A DNA stretch of 64,000 nucleotides, from assembly GCA_001179505.1 (NCBI GenBank), contig CDMY01000256.1, forward strand, positions 38,566 through 102,565, in the 5' to 3' direction. Of this stretch, positions 46,002 through 58,303 are shown in pieces (position 1 is the stretch's first letter; each line of letters begins with the position of its first letter). The notes beneath the pieces are model-generated. The model did not search any database. It saw only the letters and a list, made by a program, of their open reading frames with translations, and was not told the DNA's origin. A program made the position numbers and the translations under genes. This stretch comes from Vitrella brassicaformis. Lineage: Eukaryota > Sar > Vitrellaceae.

Positions 46002-46117
46002 GGTGCGCTGATGTGCAGGGGAAGGTGTCACGGCACGTGGGATCTTCCGATCTGCAAGCTTAGCTATGGCCCCCCCTTCCAAAAGTTGTCGCGCATTCCC
46101 CACCAAAACTGATCTCG
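46002..46117. promoter_or_regulatory. Divergent promoter, carboxypeptidase / SPRY genes
   Basis: 116-bp spacer with TGCAAGCT at 46053-46060, one mismatch from the octamer, about 52 bp upstream of the leftward ATG and 58 bp from the rightward one. Confidence 0.4.
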
Positions 46118-49100
46118 ATGGCACGTCTCTGCAGAGAGCCCGGCAAGTGTTTCTGCGGAGCTCAGGGGATGGCATGCGGGCCGTGCAGAGGGTTGATCCG
46201 CACCGTTGCGACGAAGGAGGTGCTGCTGAACGGGGCGGCGTGGCTGGAAGAGCACCCGCAGGAGATATACCAGTTCGGGGGGGTCCGGTGGGACCTCATA
46301 CAGGCGCAGGGGCCGCGGGCGTGGTGGATGGAGCACATACTTCTGGAGAGGGAGGACTTCGAACGCTTCTACTGGACTGACGAAATCGATATCAGTCCGA
46401 CGTGAGACGGCTGGCGGGCTTCCTCATCTGAAATGGCATGGTTGTCCTGTGTGTGTGCATGCAGATTCGGCACGGAGCTCTCTTACCGCCGCGTGAACCC
46501 CTTCAAAGCCCACGCCAACCGAGACAAGCAGACTTCAAGGCCGTCCTACGTCCCTGCCACGTCAGTCAACTCATCTCCCCCCGCCCCAGCCCCCGCCCCT
46601 CCCCCTCCCCCCTCTTCCCCGCCTCCGCCCGGCAGCCATCTCAAGAAAAACACCAAGAGCTTCAGAGCATCGCTCCGGTTTCGCTATCCGCCAAAGCCGA
46701 GATGTTGCCAATCGAATCTGCCACTGCCCCCTCAGGTAGGTGATTGATGGGATGGATGCAGAATCCTGAATGGATGGATGAGAGTGGTGGAGTCTTCCTT
46801 TTCCGCTTTTGTCTCAGCGTGTGTGCTATTTTGAGGTGGAGATCGACAGCATCTCGACCCGTCCGCGCGACACTCTCATCTCGATAGGTGTGGCGACCAA
46901 GCCGTGGGCGCCCCATGTCCTCCCGGGCCTCCTGCCGGCGTCGCTGGGCATCCTGTCGTCGGGCTTCATCCACGGCTACCCGTCGAGAGGGCGGCCGTAC
47001 AGGAAGGGGTGTCCACAGCTGCGCGAGGGAGACGTAGTGGGGTGTCTGGTCAACCGGGACAGGGGACTCGTGGGGTTTCTGCTCAATGGGGGGTGGCTCG
47101 CAGAAGTCGTCATGGAAGAGGTCAGTCTGTCTGTCTGTCTGTCTGTCTGCATCGCGCACACACACACGGAGACATTTTGTGCCAGGTTCGGCTGACATGG
47201 TCGGGGCCGGCAATGTTTGTGACGATTGGGATGCTGGGGGACGGCGAGTTGGAGGTCAACTTTGGGAGGAAACACTTTGTGGGCAGCGGGGACGTCATGG
47301 TTGACCTTCCCAGAGGCATCAAGGTGACCGCTGCCATGTGCGCTTTCGGTCGGCAGCTCGACCAGATGAAAGGACTCAAGGCAAGCGAGATCTACATTGA
47401 CACGGGCGACGAGACGGACATTCCCGCCTGTGTGCCGTGCGTGTCATCATGTCAGGCGAGGCTGAAGGAGTTTTACGAGATCCACAATCCGGTGATGCTC
47501 TGCCAGGTCGACCGAATCGCAAACCTGTACATGGGCAGGGAAAAGGTGGGTGGGGTGGGGTGAGGCGAGGCGACACAAGAACAACGGGAATTCAATGCAG
47601 GCATCATGTCTCATTGGTCTCAGGAGCTGGACGAAGAACTGACGAGCCATTACGGGGCAGGTCTCAGCAACCTGCACGAGAAGCAACTCGATGGTGGGAG
47701 AGGCAACCAACGGCCACACACACATACAGAATGATGGCGGGACGCAACCAACGTCATGTCATCTTGTCACCTCTCCCGCCGTTCCCTTCTCCATCGCAGT
47801 GGTCCGTCGTCGCGTGAGGAATTTCTTTGAGTTGTTCGACCCCTCTAAGCTGACCTTCGAGGACGTCGACGACATGATCAAAAGGCACTCTGCCGACGTA
47901 CGTCAAGACGAACAGACGGAAGGAGAGGCGGAACGATGGACGGCACACAGTCGCACCCATTCATTGTGTGTATGTTGTCTTTCTTGTGCAGACAGAGGAG
48001 ATCCATCAAGCGTTGGTGTCCGAGTACGGCGTGGGCCTCGACGCCATCCACAACCGACGCAAAATCAGTCAGGAAGGGGCGGGCGATGGGAGAGAGAGAG
48101 AGAGAGAGAGGCGACATACATTCGTCTGGGCCTGTGTGTCTGTGTGTCTGTGTGTCTGTGTGTCTGTGTGTCTCTGTGTGTGTGTGTCTGTGTGCAGGTC
48201 TGCAGCGCATGCTGAATGACTACTTCAAGCTCAAGGGTGTCGAGACGGACACGGAAGGCATCAAGGTCACACGAACCTGTCACACACGCCACTAGCAGCA
48301 CAACAGATGATATGTGCATTCGGCCACCTTTGTCTGTTTTGTGTATGCATGCCATCAGTCTGTGGTCAACGAGCTGTTTTCCCGTCCTGAAGTGCTCGAC
48401 ACGGCACTGAGGGAAAAGTTCGGCGACGGACTCAACTACGTCCTAAAGGTCGGGGGGGGGGCGGGGGGGCGAGCAGTGGGCGAAGAGAGGCCTCATGTCC
48501 GTGGTATGAGCGTGTGTGACGTGCAGAAGAAGCTCACGAAGCTCTACACGATGTACGCCCCTGATCAGGTGCATGAGGTGGACCGCCTGCTCAACGCATA
48601 CGCAGGTCGATGTGAGCCACTCACCGACCGACCCATTCTATCTATGTCTCTCTCCATTTCCCTCTCACTCACTCTACACACACATACATACATCTTTCTC
48701 TCTGTCTCTCTGTCTGCCGACCCGACACACAGGTGTGGACGGCGAGTTCGAGTTGAAGTTCAGGCTGAAAGAGCGGTACGCCGTCGACCTGGACCTCATC
48801 TCGGTGGAGCCCTCAGTGGACGACGGCCAGACGGTCCACGGCCACTCGAGCATGGAGGACACAGCCCCCAACTTGAACGACTTTCCCCAGGAGCAGCAAA
48901 CCACCACTGTTTCAATGGTGGATCGGCGGGGCAGCGGGCCGTCGGTCGGCAGCCGCCTGAGGCTGTCGCACCTGCAGCTGTCGCAGATCGACGGCTTCAC
49001 CATGTCGGGCAGCGCTCTGGACCTGCAGGCGGCCGAGGGGGGAGATAGAGAGGAGACCGACTCTCTGCCCACACTCATGAGGGGACCCACCATCAACATC

Positions 49101-49485
49101 GGTGCGGCCGTGTGTGCGTGTGTGTGTGGGGGAGAGAGACATGTATATTGGGTGGCATGGTGTGTGGTGTGGTGCAGGTGGTGTCAAGGTTGGCCACCAG
49201 AGAGTGTCCGTGACCCGCACATCTCGTCTCGGCTCCACCTCATCCGTGCCCACCACCACCAACAGGAGAGACCACCCCCCTCACTCATCGTCGTCACCCG
49301 ACACCCAGTTCACCACCCCTCTGACTGGCGAGCAGTTCTTCACCACATCGCCCCATGACCATCGCAGCCGAAGCGCACTTGACCAGCCCCCCTCAGGGCC
49401 GCACACACCGCAGGGCGGCCGGCAGACATCCATCAACACCAACATCAGCGAACGGTTAATCAATACGAGGCCAGCCAACACATGA
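46118..49485 (+). CDS. SPRY-domain protein with tandem helical repeats
   Basis: N-terminus has a Cys cluster (C-R-E-P-G-K-C-F-C-G-A-Q-G-M-A-C-G-P-C) that may bind metal. A SPRY domain follows: C-Y-F-E-V-E-I, I-S-I-G-V-A-T-K-P, G-F-I-H-G-Y, G-D-V-V-G-C-L-V-N-R and F-L-L-N-G-G-W, then a continuation with M-L-G-D-G-E-L-E-V-N-F-G-R. From about 47630 come at least four helical repeats with the pattern L-x2-F-x2-hydrophobic, a connecting helix and L-x3-Y/F-G-x-G-L (S-H-Y-G-A-G-L, S-E-Y-G-V-G-L, E-K-F-G-D-G-L, K-E-R-Y-A-V-D-L). Similar uncharacterised repeats occur in ciliate and dinoflagellate proteins (recollection). The tail is Ser/Thr/Pro-rich. SPRY suggests protein binding; partner unknown. Confidence 0.75.
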
Positions 49486-50072
49486 TGGTGGAGAGAGACA
49501 CCGTGTGTGTGTGTGTGTGTGTGAGAGGCGCGGTTCAGTGCGCGAGCCGTCAGTGGAGATGGCGGAGGCGTGGCTGTTGGTGGAGGTGGCGCTCTGACCG
49601 AAGCCGTCGGACGACAACATCGTGCGGGCCGTGAGTGCTGCAGCCAAGAGGGAGCCGGGGGGCGGCACAGGAGGGGTCGCATGAGTGAGTAAATGACCAG
49701 TGAGTGCATGTGTGTATCTGAATGTGTTCGACGTCTTCATTCGACGGGTTTTCCAGCTCGTCAATGAATGACCTTGATCCATTCTGGCTTCAGAAAAACA
49801 AACAGCCCCGCCAAGTAGAGTAGGTTTCTCACTCACCCTCACAAGCAGAACAGACAGGGTGGAGACTGGCAGGCTGTCGTAGCAGTGACAGCGGTGTGTG
49901 GTCGATCGACCACAAACATGCCTGAGTCAGACCCACCCCACCTCCTCCAGCAAACACACAAGGGACAGGGAAGGGTCAGCAAGGAAGAATCAGCAGCAAA
50001 GGGTAGACAGACGGGAACAAGGGATGAGATCAGCCCGCCCGTAAGGACCACCTCAACCAATCAATCAATCAG
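49486..50072. other. Convergent spacer
   Basis: Begins with a (GT)n tract near 49503-49522. No coding signal convincing enough to call. Confidence 0.5.
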
Positions 50073-51052
50073 TCAGCGACAACACGGCGACGGCTTCCCA
50101 CGCCCAGAGCAACACAACCAGCCCTGACATGAACGACATTAATTCAATAAAATGGGACAATATATGATCCCCCCATAATGTTGCACGCCACGTACACATT
50201 TGTTTCGGTCTTACCCCGGACGTTGGCGAGGGGGCGAGGTTCTCAGCCTGGAAGGAAGCCAGCAGAACGACGACAGGGGCAGTGATGTGATGGCAGCCCA
50301 ACAGGTCTTTCTCTCTTCGTTGCTTGCTTACGATGTCTCTGGTCGGCTCAAGAGTGCACTGATGCAGTTTTTCATAGGTGGCGCTGACCTCTTCCTGAAT
50401 CTGCACCCACAAACAAGCATAGCATGGCCACCCACGGCCCTCCCGGCCGTCCGACCGTCTGCCCACTTGTAGCAACTTGGTTCTGAGAACCATGTTTTCA
50501 TCCACAAGGGCCTCTTTCTCGCCCACCAGGTCGTCGACCTGGTCCTCCGCTCTCTCCAGCCACCGCAACACGATCTGCTGCTGCACCTGGTGCACCACGT
50601 GAGCGCCCTGCAATGCACAGTCAGTCGGGTGTCGTCACCGCGTATGTCAGTCGTCTTTTGCTCCTTGCTTACCAGTGTCTCGGCCTTGGCCGCTCGCTGC
50701 TGTTGTTGAACCTCACGGTGGAGAGCCTGCGTGGCGTATATGTGCACACATCGTACGAACGGGGAAATACAGAGAGGCGAACGTGCTCACCCGGGTCTCG
50801 TTCAGGATGATAACAAGGAGGTGCTGGAACTGCGACATCAGCGACTGATGGATTTAGACGAGAAAGACCGTTGAGAGTTCATGTCTCGGTCTTCGCCCTT
50901 ATCCCTCATCCGTACCTGCAAATCGTGGCCCCACGGTGCCGACACAGCGTCATGGCCACGGGGGTTGGCTTGAGAGTGCGAGTGCTCGTCGGTCTCGAGC
51001 TCCAGTCCCTTCACCTCTTGAAACAACATCTCCAGGAAATGCTGCAGAGACA

Positions 51053-51086
<34 letters not shown>

Positions 51087-53299
51087 CATCGGCATCCGCA
51101 GGACACAAGATTCGTATCAGCTTGCTCGCCTTGATATTGTCCTCGAACTGCTTGGTCGCCGTCTCCAGTTCCGTCTTGACAACGCTCAAGTCACTCTCGA
51201 GGCCACTCTTGGCGCTTCGCACGTCAAATAGCTCGCTCGTGAGCTCATCAATGCGCTGTTGAAGGCCCGTTTTTTCTTGCTCGGCCTTCCGTGCGTCCTC
51301 GACGCGGGCAGTGGCCGTCTGTTGCTCCCGAGTGGCCGCCTCCTCGCGCACGGACGCCAGCTGTTGCTTGGTCGTCGTCAGGTCCTGCTCAAGGTCCTTC
51401 TTGGCGTCTCGTTCGCCCTCGACCTTCTTCTCCAAAACGGCAGCTTTGTTGCGCCACTCCTGCATAAGCGACCAACCAACAGGCAGAAGACAGAGGCAAA
51501 CATAATGTGGATCTTTCACATCCGCCCACTCACATTGATATTATCCTCGAATTGCTTGGCTGACTCCTTCAGTTCGGCCTTGGCGTCGCCAAGGTCCCTC
51601 TGCAGGCCATCGTTGGCACTGCGTACGCTGACCAGCTCGCCCTTGAGCTCATCGATGTGTTTCTCCTTTTCGAGTACAGAGGCATGAAGAGCGGCTTTCT
51701 CTTGCTCGGCCTTCTGGGCGTCTTCGACCCGGGCTGTGGCCATCTGCTGCTCTCGGGTGGCAGCCTCCTCGCGCACGGAGGCCAGCTCTTGTGTGATCTT
51801 CGCGTTGGCGGCTTCTCGTTCGTCTCTCTGCTCTGTCAAACCTTTGACTTCGTCAGCATGGGTGCTGGCGCTGTCGTCCAGGGAGCGCTGAAGGTTGGAC
51901 AGGCCTTCTCGGAGGTCAACGACGGTGGACTGTAGCGCGGTAGCTTTGCTGCGCCACTCCTGTATGTGTGACACAGAGGCGGGAGGGAGTCTTGGAATGA
52001 GTGTGGGGAAGCATTGTGCATGTGTGCGTGCCTCCACTTCGGATTTGAGATGTCTCTTCGCTTCTTGCTCGGCCTCAAGCTTCTCCGCATGCTCAATGCT
52101 TGATCCGAGGCTCTCAACTGACATGCGCACACACGAAAATCACTCATGGGTTGGTCTGGCGGGCGCCTCCGCCTTAACCTGCTGGCTCATCAGTAGCCTC
52201 AGGCGTCTCCACTTTCTCCTGGTCGGCTGTGCGCGCCTCTATCAAGGCCTTCATCTCATCAAGGGACGTCTCAAGCGTCTCGTTCTTGAGCCTCAAGGCA
52301 GAGATCTCCTGATCCTTCTGCTCCAATTGACAAAGGTGCTCCGTCTCGCGCTCTCTCATCACTTCCTGATTGCACGGCGCGCGGGGTCATACAAAGGAGA
52401 GACGTGAGCTGCCAGAGGGACCTTTAGTCGTTCCGTGTTGTCTCTCCTACCCTCATTTGGTTCAGGTCGGAGCGTGGCGACAGCTGGATACTGTGGTTCC
52501 GGGGGCTGCCGACTGTGGATGAGGAGCCAGAGGGCGCGGGCTGTCTGTCGTCTTCCTTCTTGACCGCCGTCAGCCTCTCATGCAATCTCTGGATCCTTGC
52601 CTCCTTCTGCTGAGAGACCTGCAGCTCTTTCTGTTGATAGTGGTGTGCATCGTCCTCCAGACCGCTGATGTGGTCTTTGAGTCTTGATATCTCTTGCTGG
52701 GCGGCACTGAGCGCCGTGTTTGTCTCGCCGAGATCTTGCCGAAGCCTCCGGCACTCGTCGACCATCTTATCGTACTCATCACCTGCGCGTGGACAATTAA
52801 GGAAACCATACATGTCTCCTCGAGCCATGCATCAAGGCATGGAGGAGGCCGTCGTATATACCGAGGTTGACGTGTATCTGCACTTGCGAGTTCCTCCGTT
52901 CCTGTTGGCGAAGGCTTATTCGAAGCCGCTCCATCCTGCAGTGAAGACAGTCAGGCGTCCATGTCCGCATGTGGTCCATCCATCAACGTCTCCCCAAGAC
53001 TTACTCCTCTCTCATGTGGCTTTTGCTCTCGTGCGACTTCTTGAGGGCTCCGTGGAGCTTCTCGTACTCCGCTTGAAACCGAGCCAAACGCTTGTCGCCG
53101 ACCAGTTCCTGCAGCACCTCCTGGAAGTCCTTCTCGAGGGCCCTGCAGGGTGCAAACAGTCGACAGGCTTGTGCGTCACTTCAGTGCGTTCCCCCTCCCC
53201 CCCCCCTTTTACGCGGGCTCACTCAAGGATGGACGACTCATCATCACCCTCCCCTCCAATGACAAACTCTCCAGTTGGGGTGTCTGTTACGTCTGTCAT
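50073..53299 (-). CDS. Coiled-coil protein whose 5' end is a copy of CFAP58
   Basis: Starts M-T-D-V-T-D-T-P-T-G-E at 53299; intron 1 (GTGAGCC donor) and exon 2 (A-L-E-K-D-F-Q-E-V-L-Q-E-L-V-G-D-K) match the first exons of the head-to-head CFAP58 gene. The rest is long parallel coiled coil with no globular domain: D-E-Y-D-K-M-V-D-E-C-R-R-L-R, and two similar exons (about 51960-51533 and 51460-51130) that each begin E-W-R-x-K-A and carry A-S-V-R-E-E-A-A-T-R-E-Q-Q and K-Q-F-E-D-N-I. The 3' end is least sure; a final exon ending S-P-C-C-R at 50073 follows a GTAAGA donor. A cytoskeletal or flagellar role is inferred from its relative. Confidence 0.65.
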
Positions 53300-53394
53300 C
53301 TCGGACACACGAACTTGAATCCTTTCAAAGTTCTTCTCAGGCCCCCACCATGCCCCCACGAGCTCGCAAAAGTGTGGCAAAGAGTGAGTTTCTT
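53300..53394. promoter_or_regulatory. 95-bp divergent promoter, coiled-coil gene / CFAP58
   Basis: Shortest start-to-start spacer in the window. Octamer AGCTCGCA at 53361-53368, 62 bp from the leftward ATG and about 27 bp from the rightward one. An upstream ATG at 53349 in the CFAP58 frame would put the octamer inside coding sequence. Confidence 0.55.
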
Positions 53395-56300
53395 ATGGCA
53401 GACGTAACGGAAAAGGCAGGAGGCCTTGGTGCTGGGGAGAAGGAGGGCGAGGATGCCTTCGAGTCATCTGCATTCGAGTGAGCCCCCACCAACGAATGAA
53501 AGCGGTGCGCACATCTCGTGCTGCTCACGGCTGTCTGTGCACTGCAGGGCCCTCGAGAAGGACTTCCAGGAGGTGCTGCAGGAGCTCGTCGGCGACAAGA
53601 GCCTCGAGCACTTCCGCTTGGAGTACGAGAAGCTCCACCGAGCTCTCAAGAAGTCACACGAAAGCGAGAAGAGACTCATCAAGAAGTAGGTCTACGGGAG
53701 GAGAGCGAATGCTCAGGTCCCTTCCATGCCATGCCATATGTGCGACTTCCTCTTCCTTCGCAGGTGTCGAGAGCTCAATGCGGAGATCGTCTCCAATGCA
53801 GCCAAAGGTGAAGAAGGAGAGAAGACAACGATTCAGAGCACTGATAAGATCGTTGACGCTGCGTGCCATGTATTGTCTGTCGCTCAGTGCAAACGGCACT
53901 CAAGCTCTCGCAAGAAGATCAGGCCACCATTGCCGCCCTCAAGAAGGTCACACAATGACAAGAGCACAGCGCAAAAGAGGGCCAGGTGTGCGTGCATTGT
54001 CCCTCTGTCGGATCTGCAGGAGATCGAGCGTGCCTGGAAGATGGTCGAGGCGAGCCATGAGAAGGAGCAGCGGGCCAAGGAGACCATACACAATCTCAAG
54101 ATCGAGATTGCCAACCTCAGCAGGTGAAGAGGAACATATCGTGTGTGTCACGTGTTGGACGCATCGACCTGTGCTGCTGTCAGGTTGGTCGAGCAGGGGG
54201 CCGGCCTGAGCATCAATCAGGAGAACACCGTCAATGACCTGCTCAAGCAAAAGGAAGAGCTCATGAAAGGTGGCCATTGGCACACATATTGAGGGGGGGG
54301 GGGGGCACGGGGCAGCAAGACGGTGGGACGAGGCAGCAACATCGTCGGACCGTCCTGCTGCCTCTGTCTGTCTCTGTGTATGTCGCAGAGCGTGACGTGC
54401 TGAACACGACTGTATCTCAGCTCAGCGCGCAGAACTCCGACCTCTTCGAGAAGCTCACCAAGCTGCAGACAGACAAGTCACAAGGTCTGCACAAGACACT
54501 GAGGCAACCGCATTGAATCGAATCCACTATGTCCATGTTGCAGCTGAGGCCGAGATCCAGAATCTCAAGGATCTGGTGCAGACCAAGAAGACCGAGACAG
54601 AGCGGGAACAACGCCGCAAGGAGAGGCTAGACAAGGAGCTCAAAGAAATCCGCTCTACCCTTGAGCAGAGACACGGCGAACTCAAGCAGAAGGTGGGCAA
54701 GAAGGCTTTTGTGGAGCCCCTACTGCTGATGATCTCTCTCTCACTTACTTTTGCCACTCTGTGGTCTTCCTTTGCAGCAAACGCAGCTCACCCAAGAGCA
54801 AGCCAACGTAGGAAGAGTGAATGACACTTATATGTAAAACAAGACAATGCCTGCCTTCTTCATGCAGACCCAGAGGCTAGAGCAGCAACTGGGCGAGCTG
54901 AAGAAGATGCAGGAGCTCGAGCAGCGTCAGCATCAGGAGCTGTCGCACAAGATACAAGACGCAGAAGTGAAACTCAACCAGGAAATCCTGAAAAACAGCA
55001 AACTCCTGGCCGACAACAAGTGAGGCCTGCCTGACGCCACCACGCCAGCTTTCCGCTTTTGGTCGTATTGTGTGCCTTCGTGCATCTGCTGTCAGTGAAA
55101 AGGAGGCCGAGCTCAAGACCCGCAATGAGGAACTAACGCACCTGAGACAAGACAAGGTCAGCAGGATCACGTGCCCTTTCTCTCTAACTGGCCCGCTCTC
55201 CGCTGCCTCTGGTGTGTGCAGGAGAAGGTGGTCAAGGGCTACGATGCGGTCAAGAAGAAGCTCCAGCAGGTTGAAGAGGACCGCAAGGAAGTCGAGACAC
55301 AGCGAAACTGTGAGACGCATGAAGCGGGCAGGGCCCGTTGTCCCGCATACCGTCTGTTGTCCTCGTGCCTGTATCTGTGCAGCCTTGAAGGCGGAGATCG
55401 TGGCCATCAACCGCGAGATCGACGGCCTGAAGAAAGCGGTCCGCGAAGCATGAGGCTCGGATACCCAAAAGGCCTCGTCGGTGGACATGCTGGTGCCCCT
55501 CCTTGGTTTCTGTCTTTCAGGCCGACTCTGACAAGAAACAGATCGAGGACCTTCTGCGCGAAAGGTGGGCTGACGTAGACAGACAGATATGAGACTTATG
55601 ATATCCTGTCTCGTTCGTTCAGGGACATCTTAAACAAGAACGTGATCAAAGCTGATGGCTCGACGAAGAAGCAGATCGACCTCGTCAAAGTCAGCCAGCT
55701 AGCCACACACATGAGCAAGTGAGAATGTGTGCATGTCTGCCCCATTGCTGTGTGGCGTCACAGCGTCACGAGACACAAGCCCTTCACCTGCAGAAGGACA
55801 TTCAGCGGTACAAACTCGACGCACAAGAGATGAAGAAACGCATCTACGAGCTGGAGAAACAGGTGAGTACACGCATACAGTACAGGGACGCAGTCGCCCA
55901 GCCGTCCCGCCCCATCTGTCGATCCATCTCGACAACAGAGGGAGAAGTACGGCATAGAGTTGAGCCAGGCCAACAGCAAGTACATCTCTGCCCTCGAGGA
56001 GCTCAAAAACCGCGACAACAAGCTCACAGAGCTCAAGAAGAACATCGCCGACGTCAAGGCCCGCCTCAACCAGCAGAAGAACCTCTACGAGGCCGTCCGC
56101 ACTGATCGCAACCTCTACTCGAAGAACCTCATCGAGTCACAAGACGAAATCGCCGAAATGAAGAGGTGACAGCGAGCAGAGGCAGAGGCAGAGGCAGCGG
56201 CGCCCCATATGTGCATCACACACATGGTGTGTATCGTGCAGGAAGTTCAAGATCATGTACCACCAGATCGAGCAGCTGAAGGAGGAAATCAAGGAAAAGG

Positions 56301-57901
56301 ACGCGGCACTCATCAAGGAACACTTCGAACACCACAAGGTCGGTCGGTCAGGCATATAACCGTAGCATCTGGTATGCTTCCGTGTCGGTCAGGTGACCAA
56401 GGAGAACGAGAAGATCAAGGACGACCTGCAGAAGGCCAAAAAGAGGATGGCCTCACTCCAACAAATCGTCGAGAACCAAAAGTGCGGCAGACGTCATAAT
56501 CAATCGGTCACCATCACCTCTCTGTGTCCTCTGCTACAACATAGGGCCGAGATCAAGAAGTTGGAGTCGACGATTCAGGAGGCCGAACAGGAGAGGCAGA
56601 ACCAGAAGAAGGAGTACGAGGCCGTCATCAGCGAGCGTGATATCATGGGCACGCAGCTCATCCGCCGCAACGACGAGCTGGCCCTGCTCTACGAGAAGAT
56701 CAAAATACAACAGTCCACACTGCAGAAGGGCGAGACGCAGTACAGGGTGGGTATCCTCCTTTAAGGGACAAAGGACACAGCGGCTGGGTGAATGCATTGT
56801 GTGTGGTCGTGTGTGCAGGAGCGTCTCGAGGACATCCGTGCGTTGAAGCGCAAGATCGCCATGATCAAGCGCGAGCTGCACCTTGCGAAACAGCAGGTCA
56901 GAGAAAGGGCCCGTGAGTGAGTGCCTTGCCCACGCAATGGACGTCGATGTGTGTCTGCATACAGGTGATCAACGTCGACGAGCTGAAGAGGGAGGTCTAT
57001 CATCTGCAAAGGGAGCTGCTTCAAGGTACGATCCCGACGCGCCATGCGAAGCCAGTATCTATCTGCGGATGTGCCTCTTCGTGTTTTCCGATATATAGAG
57101 CGGACGAAGGTCAAGGCTCTTTCTGAGGAGCTCGAGAACCCAATGAACGTGCACAGGTCGGCCCGCAGCTGACATTCAACATTCCCATCTCTCACTGCAT
57201 GTCATGTCTCTGTCCGCACACACACACAGGTGGCGCAAGCTGGAGGGATCTGACCCGGCCACCTACGAGATGATCCAGAAGGTCAAGACGCTGCAGAAGC
57301 GGCTCATATCCAAGACTGAGGAAGTGGTTGAAAAGGACCTGCTCATTCAGGAGAAGGAGAAGCTATATGTCGAGCTCAAGGTACGTTCGTGGACACACCC
57401 GCCACAGACATGAGCGATGTCTCGTGTGTGCGTCAGAACATCTTGGCGCGTCAGCCTGGCCCTGAGGTTGCCGAGCAGCTCCAGGTCTACCAACAGGTAT
57501 CTATCCTGCAGCCCTGAGATGAGTCAGTGCACGGTGAGACATGCAGAGACGGATGTGTGTCTCTTTCAATCAGAACGTGAAGGAGAAAACCAAGCAGATG
57601 AAGAGCATGGCGTCGGAGCTCAACATGTACCACGCTCAGGTGGGGACGAGCCATACGCATGCACTTCACCCAAAGCATATCTTCTGCTGGAATGGGTGCG
57701 CGTGTCCGTCAGGTCAACGAGTACAAGGACGAGATCGAGCGGCTGACACGCGAGTTGCAGGACATCAAGAAGCGCTACTTCGAGCAGAAAAAGCGCGAGA
57801 TGCAGCAGCGAGACGCGCAGAAGGGAGACATGAAGCTGCAGGCCATACCCAACCCGGACATTCCACGATTCACGGGAGGGGGCTATAACTTGTCAATATG
57901 A
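53395..57901 (+). CDS. CFAP58: Cilia- and flagella-associated protein 58 (CFAP58/CCDC147)
   Basis: About twenty exons of continuous coiled coil. Strongly conserved stretches identify the family: L-Y-E-A-V-R-T-D-R-N-L-Y-S-K-N-L-I-E, the following H-Q-I-E-Q-L-K-E-E-I-K-E-K, N-P-M-N-V-H-R-W-R-K-L-E-G-S-D-P, L-Q-K-R-L-I-S-K-T-E-E-V-V-E-K-D and L-A-R-Q-P-G-P-E-V-A-E-Q-L. The protein is an axonemal or basal-body coiled-coil component needed for normal flagella (known in animals and algae). Its presence means the organism has a flagellated stage. Start at 53395 (M-A-D-V-T-E-K) is chosen by similarity with the inverted copy; 53349 is possible. Ends G-G-G-Y-N-L-S-I. Confidence 0.93.
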
Positions 57902-58303
57902 TGGCACATGGATGGGCGTGAACGGCTGGGTATTTGTCCCACTGATTGACAGACAGACGCTTGCAGGGTCAGCTCGTTGTTCCAAAGACATCCGCTACGT
58001 GTGTGTGTGTGTGTGTGATGTTCGCTGCTCTCAAGACGTGCACTCGTTGACCCTCAATCCATCCTACAGAACCAATGCAAGAACCATGCACACGCACGCA
58101 CACCCATAAAGGGCAGGCAGACAAACGCGCGAACACAGCGACGGCCCATATCTGCACGTCAATGTCTGTAATGTCTGTGAGTGAGTGAGTGAGTGAGTGC
58201 ATCTATTGACGCAAAAGTGGCCGTCAGTCTCGCATGGCCGACACACAGTGACTGACTATTCTACAGTACCTACCATCACGAAGGACCTTCTTGTCCGTCA
58301 CAG
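57902..58303. other. Convergent spacer
   Basis: Holds a (GT)n run at 57999-58017 and GTGAGTGAGTGA near 58180. No gene seen. Confidence 0.5.
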
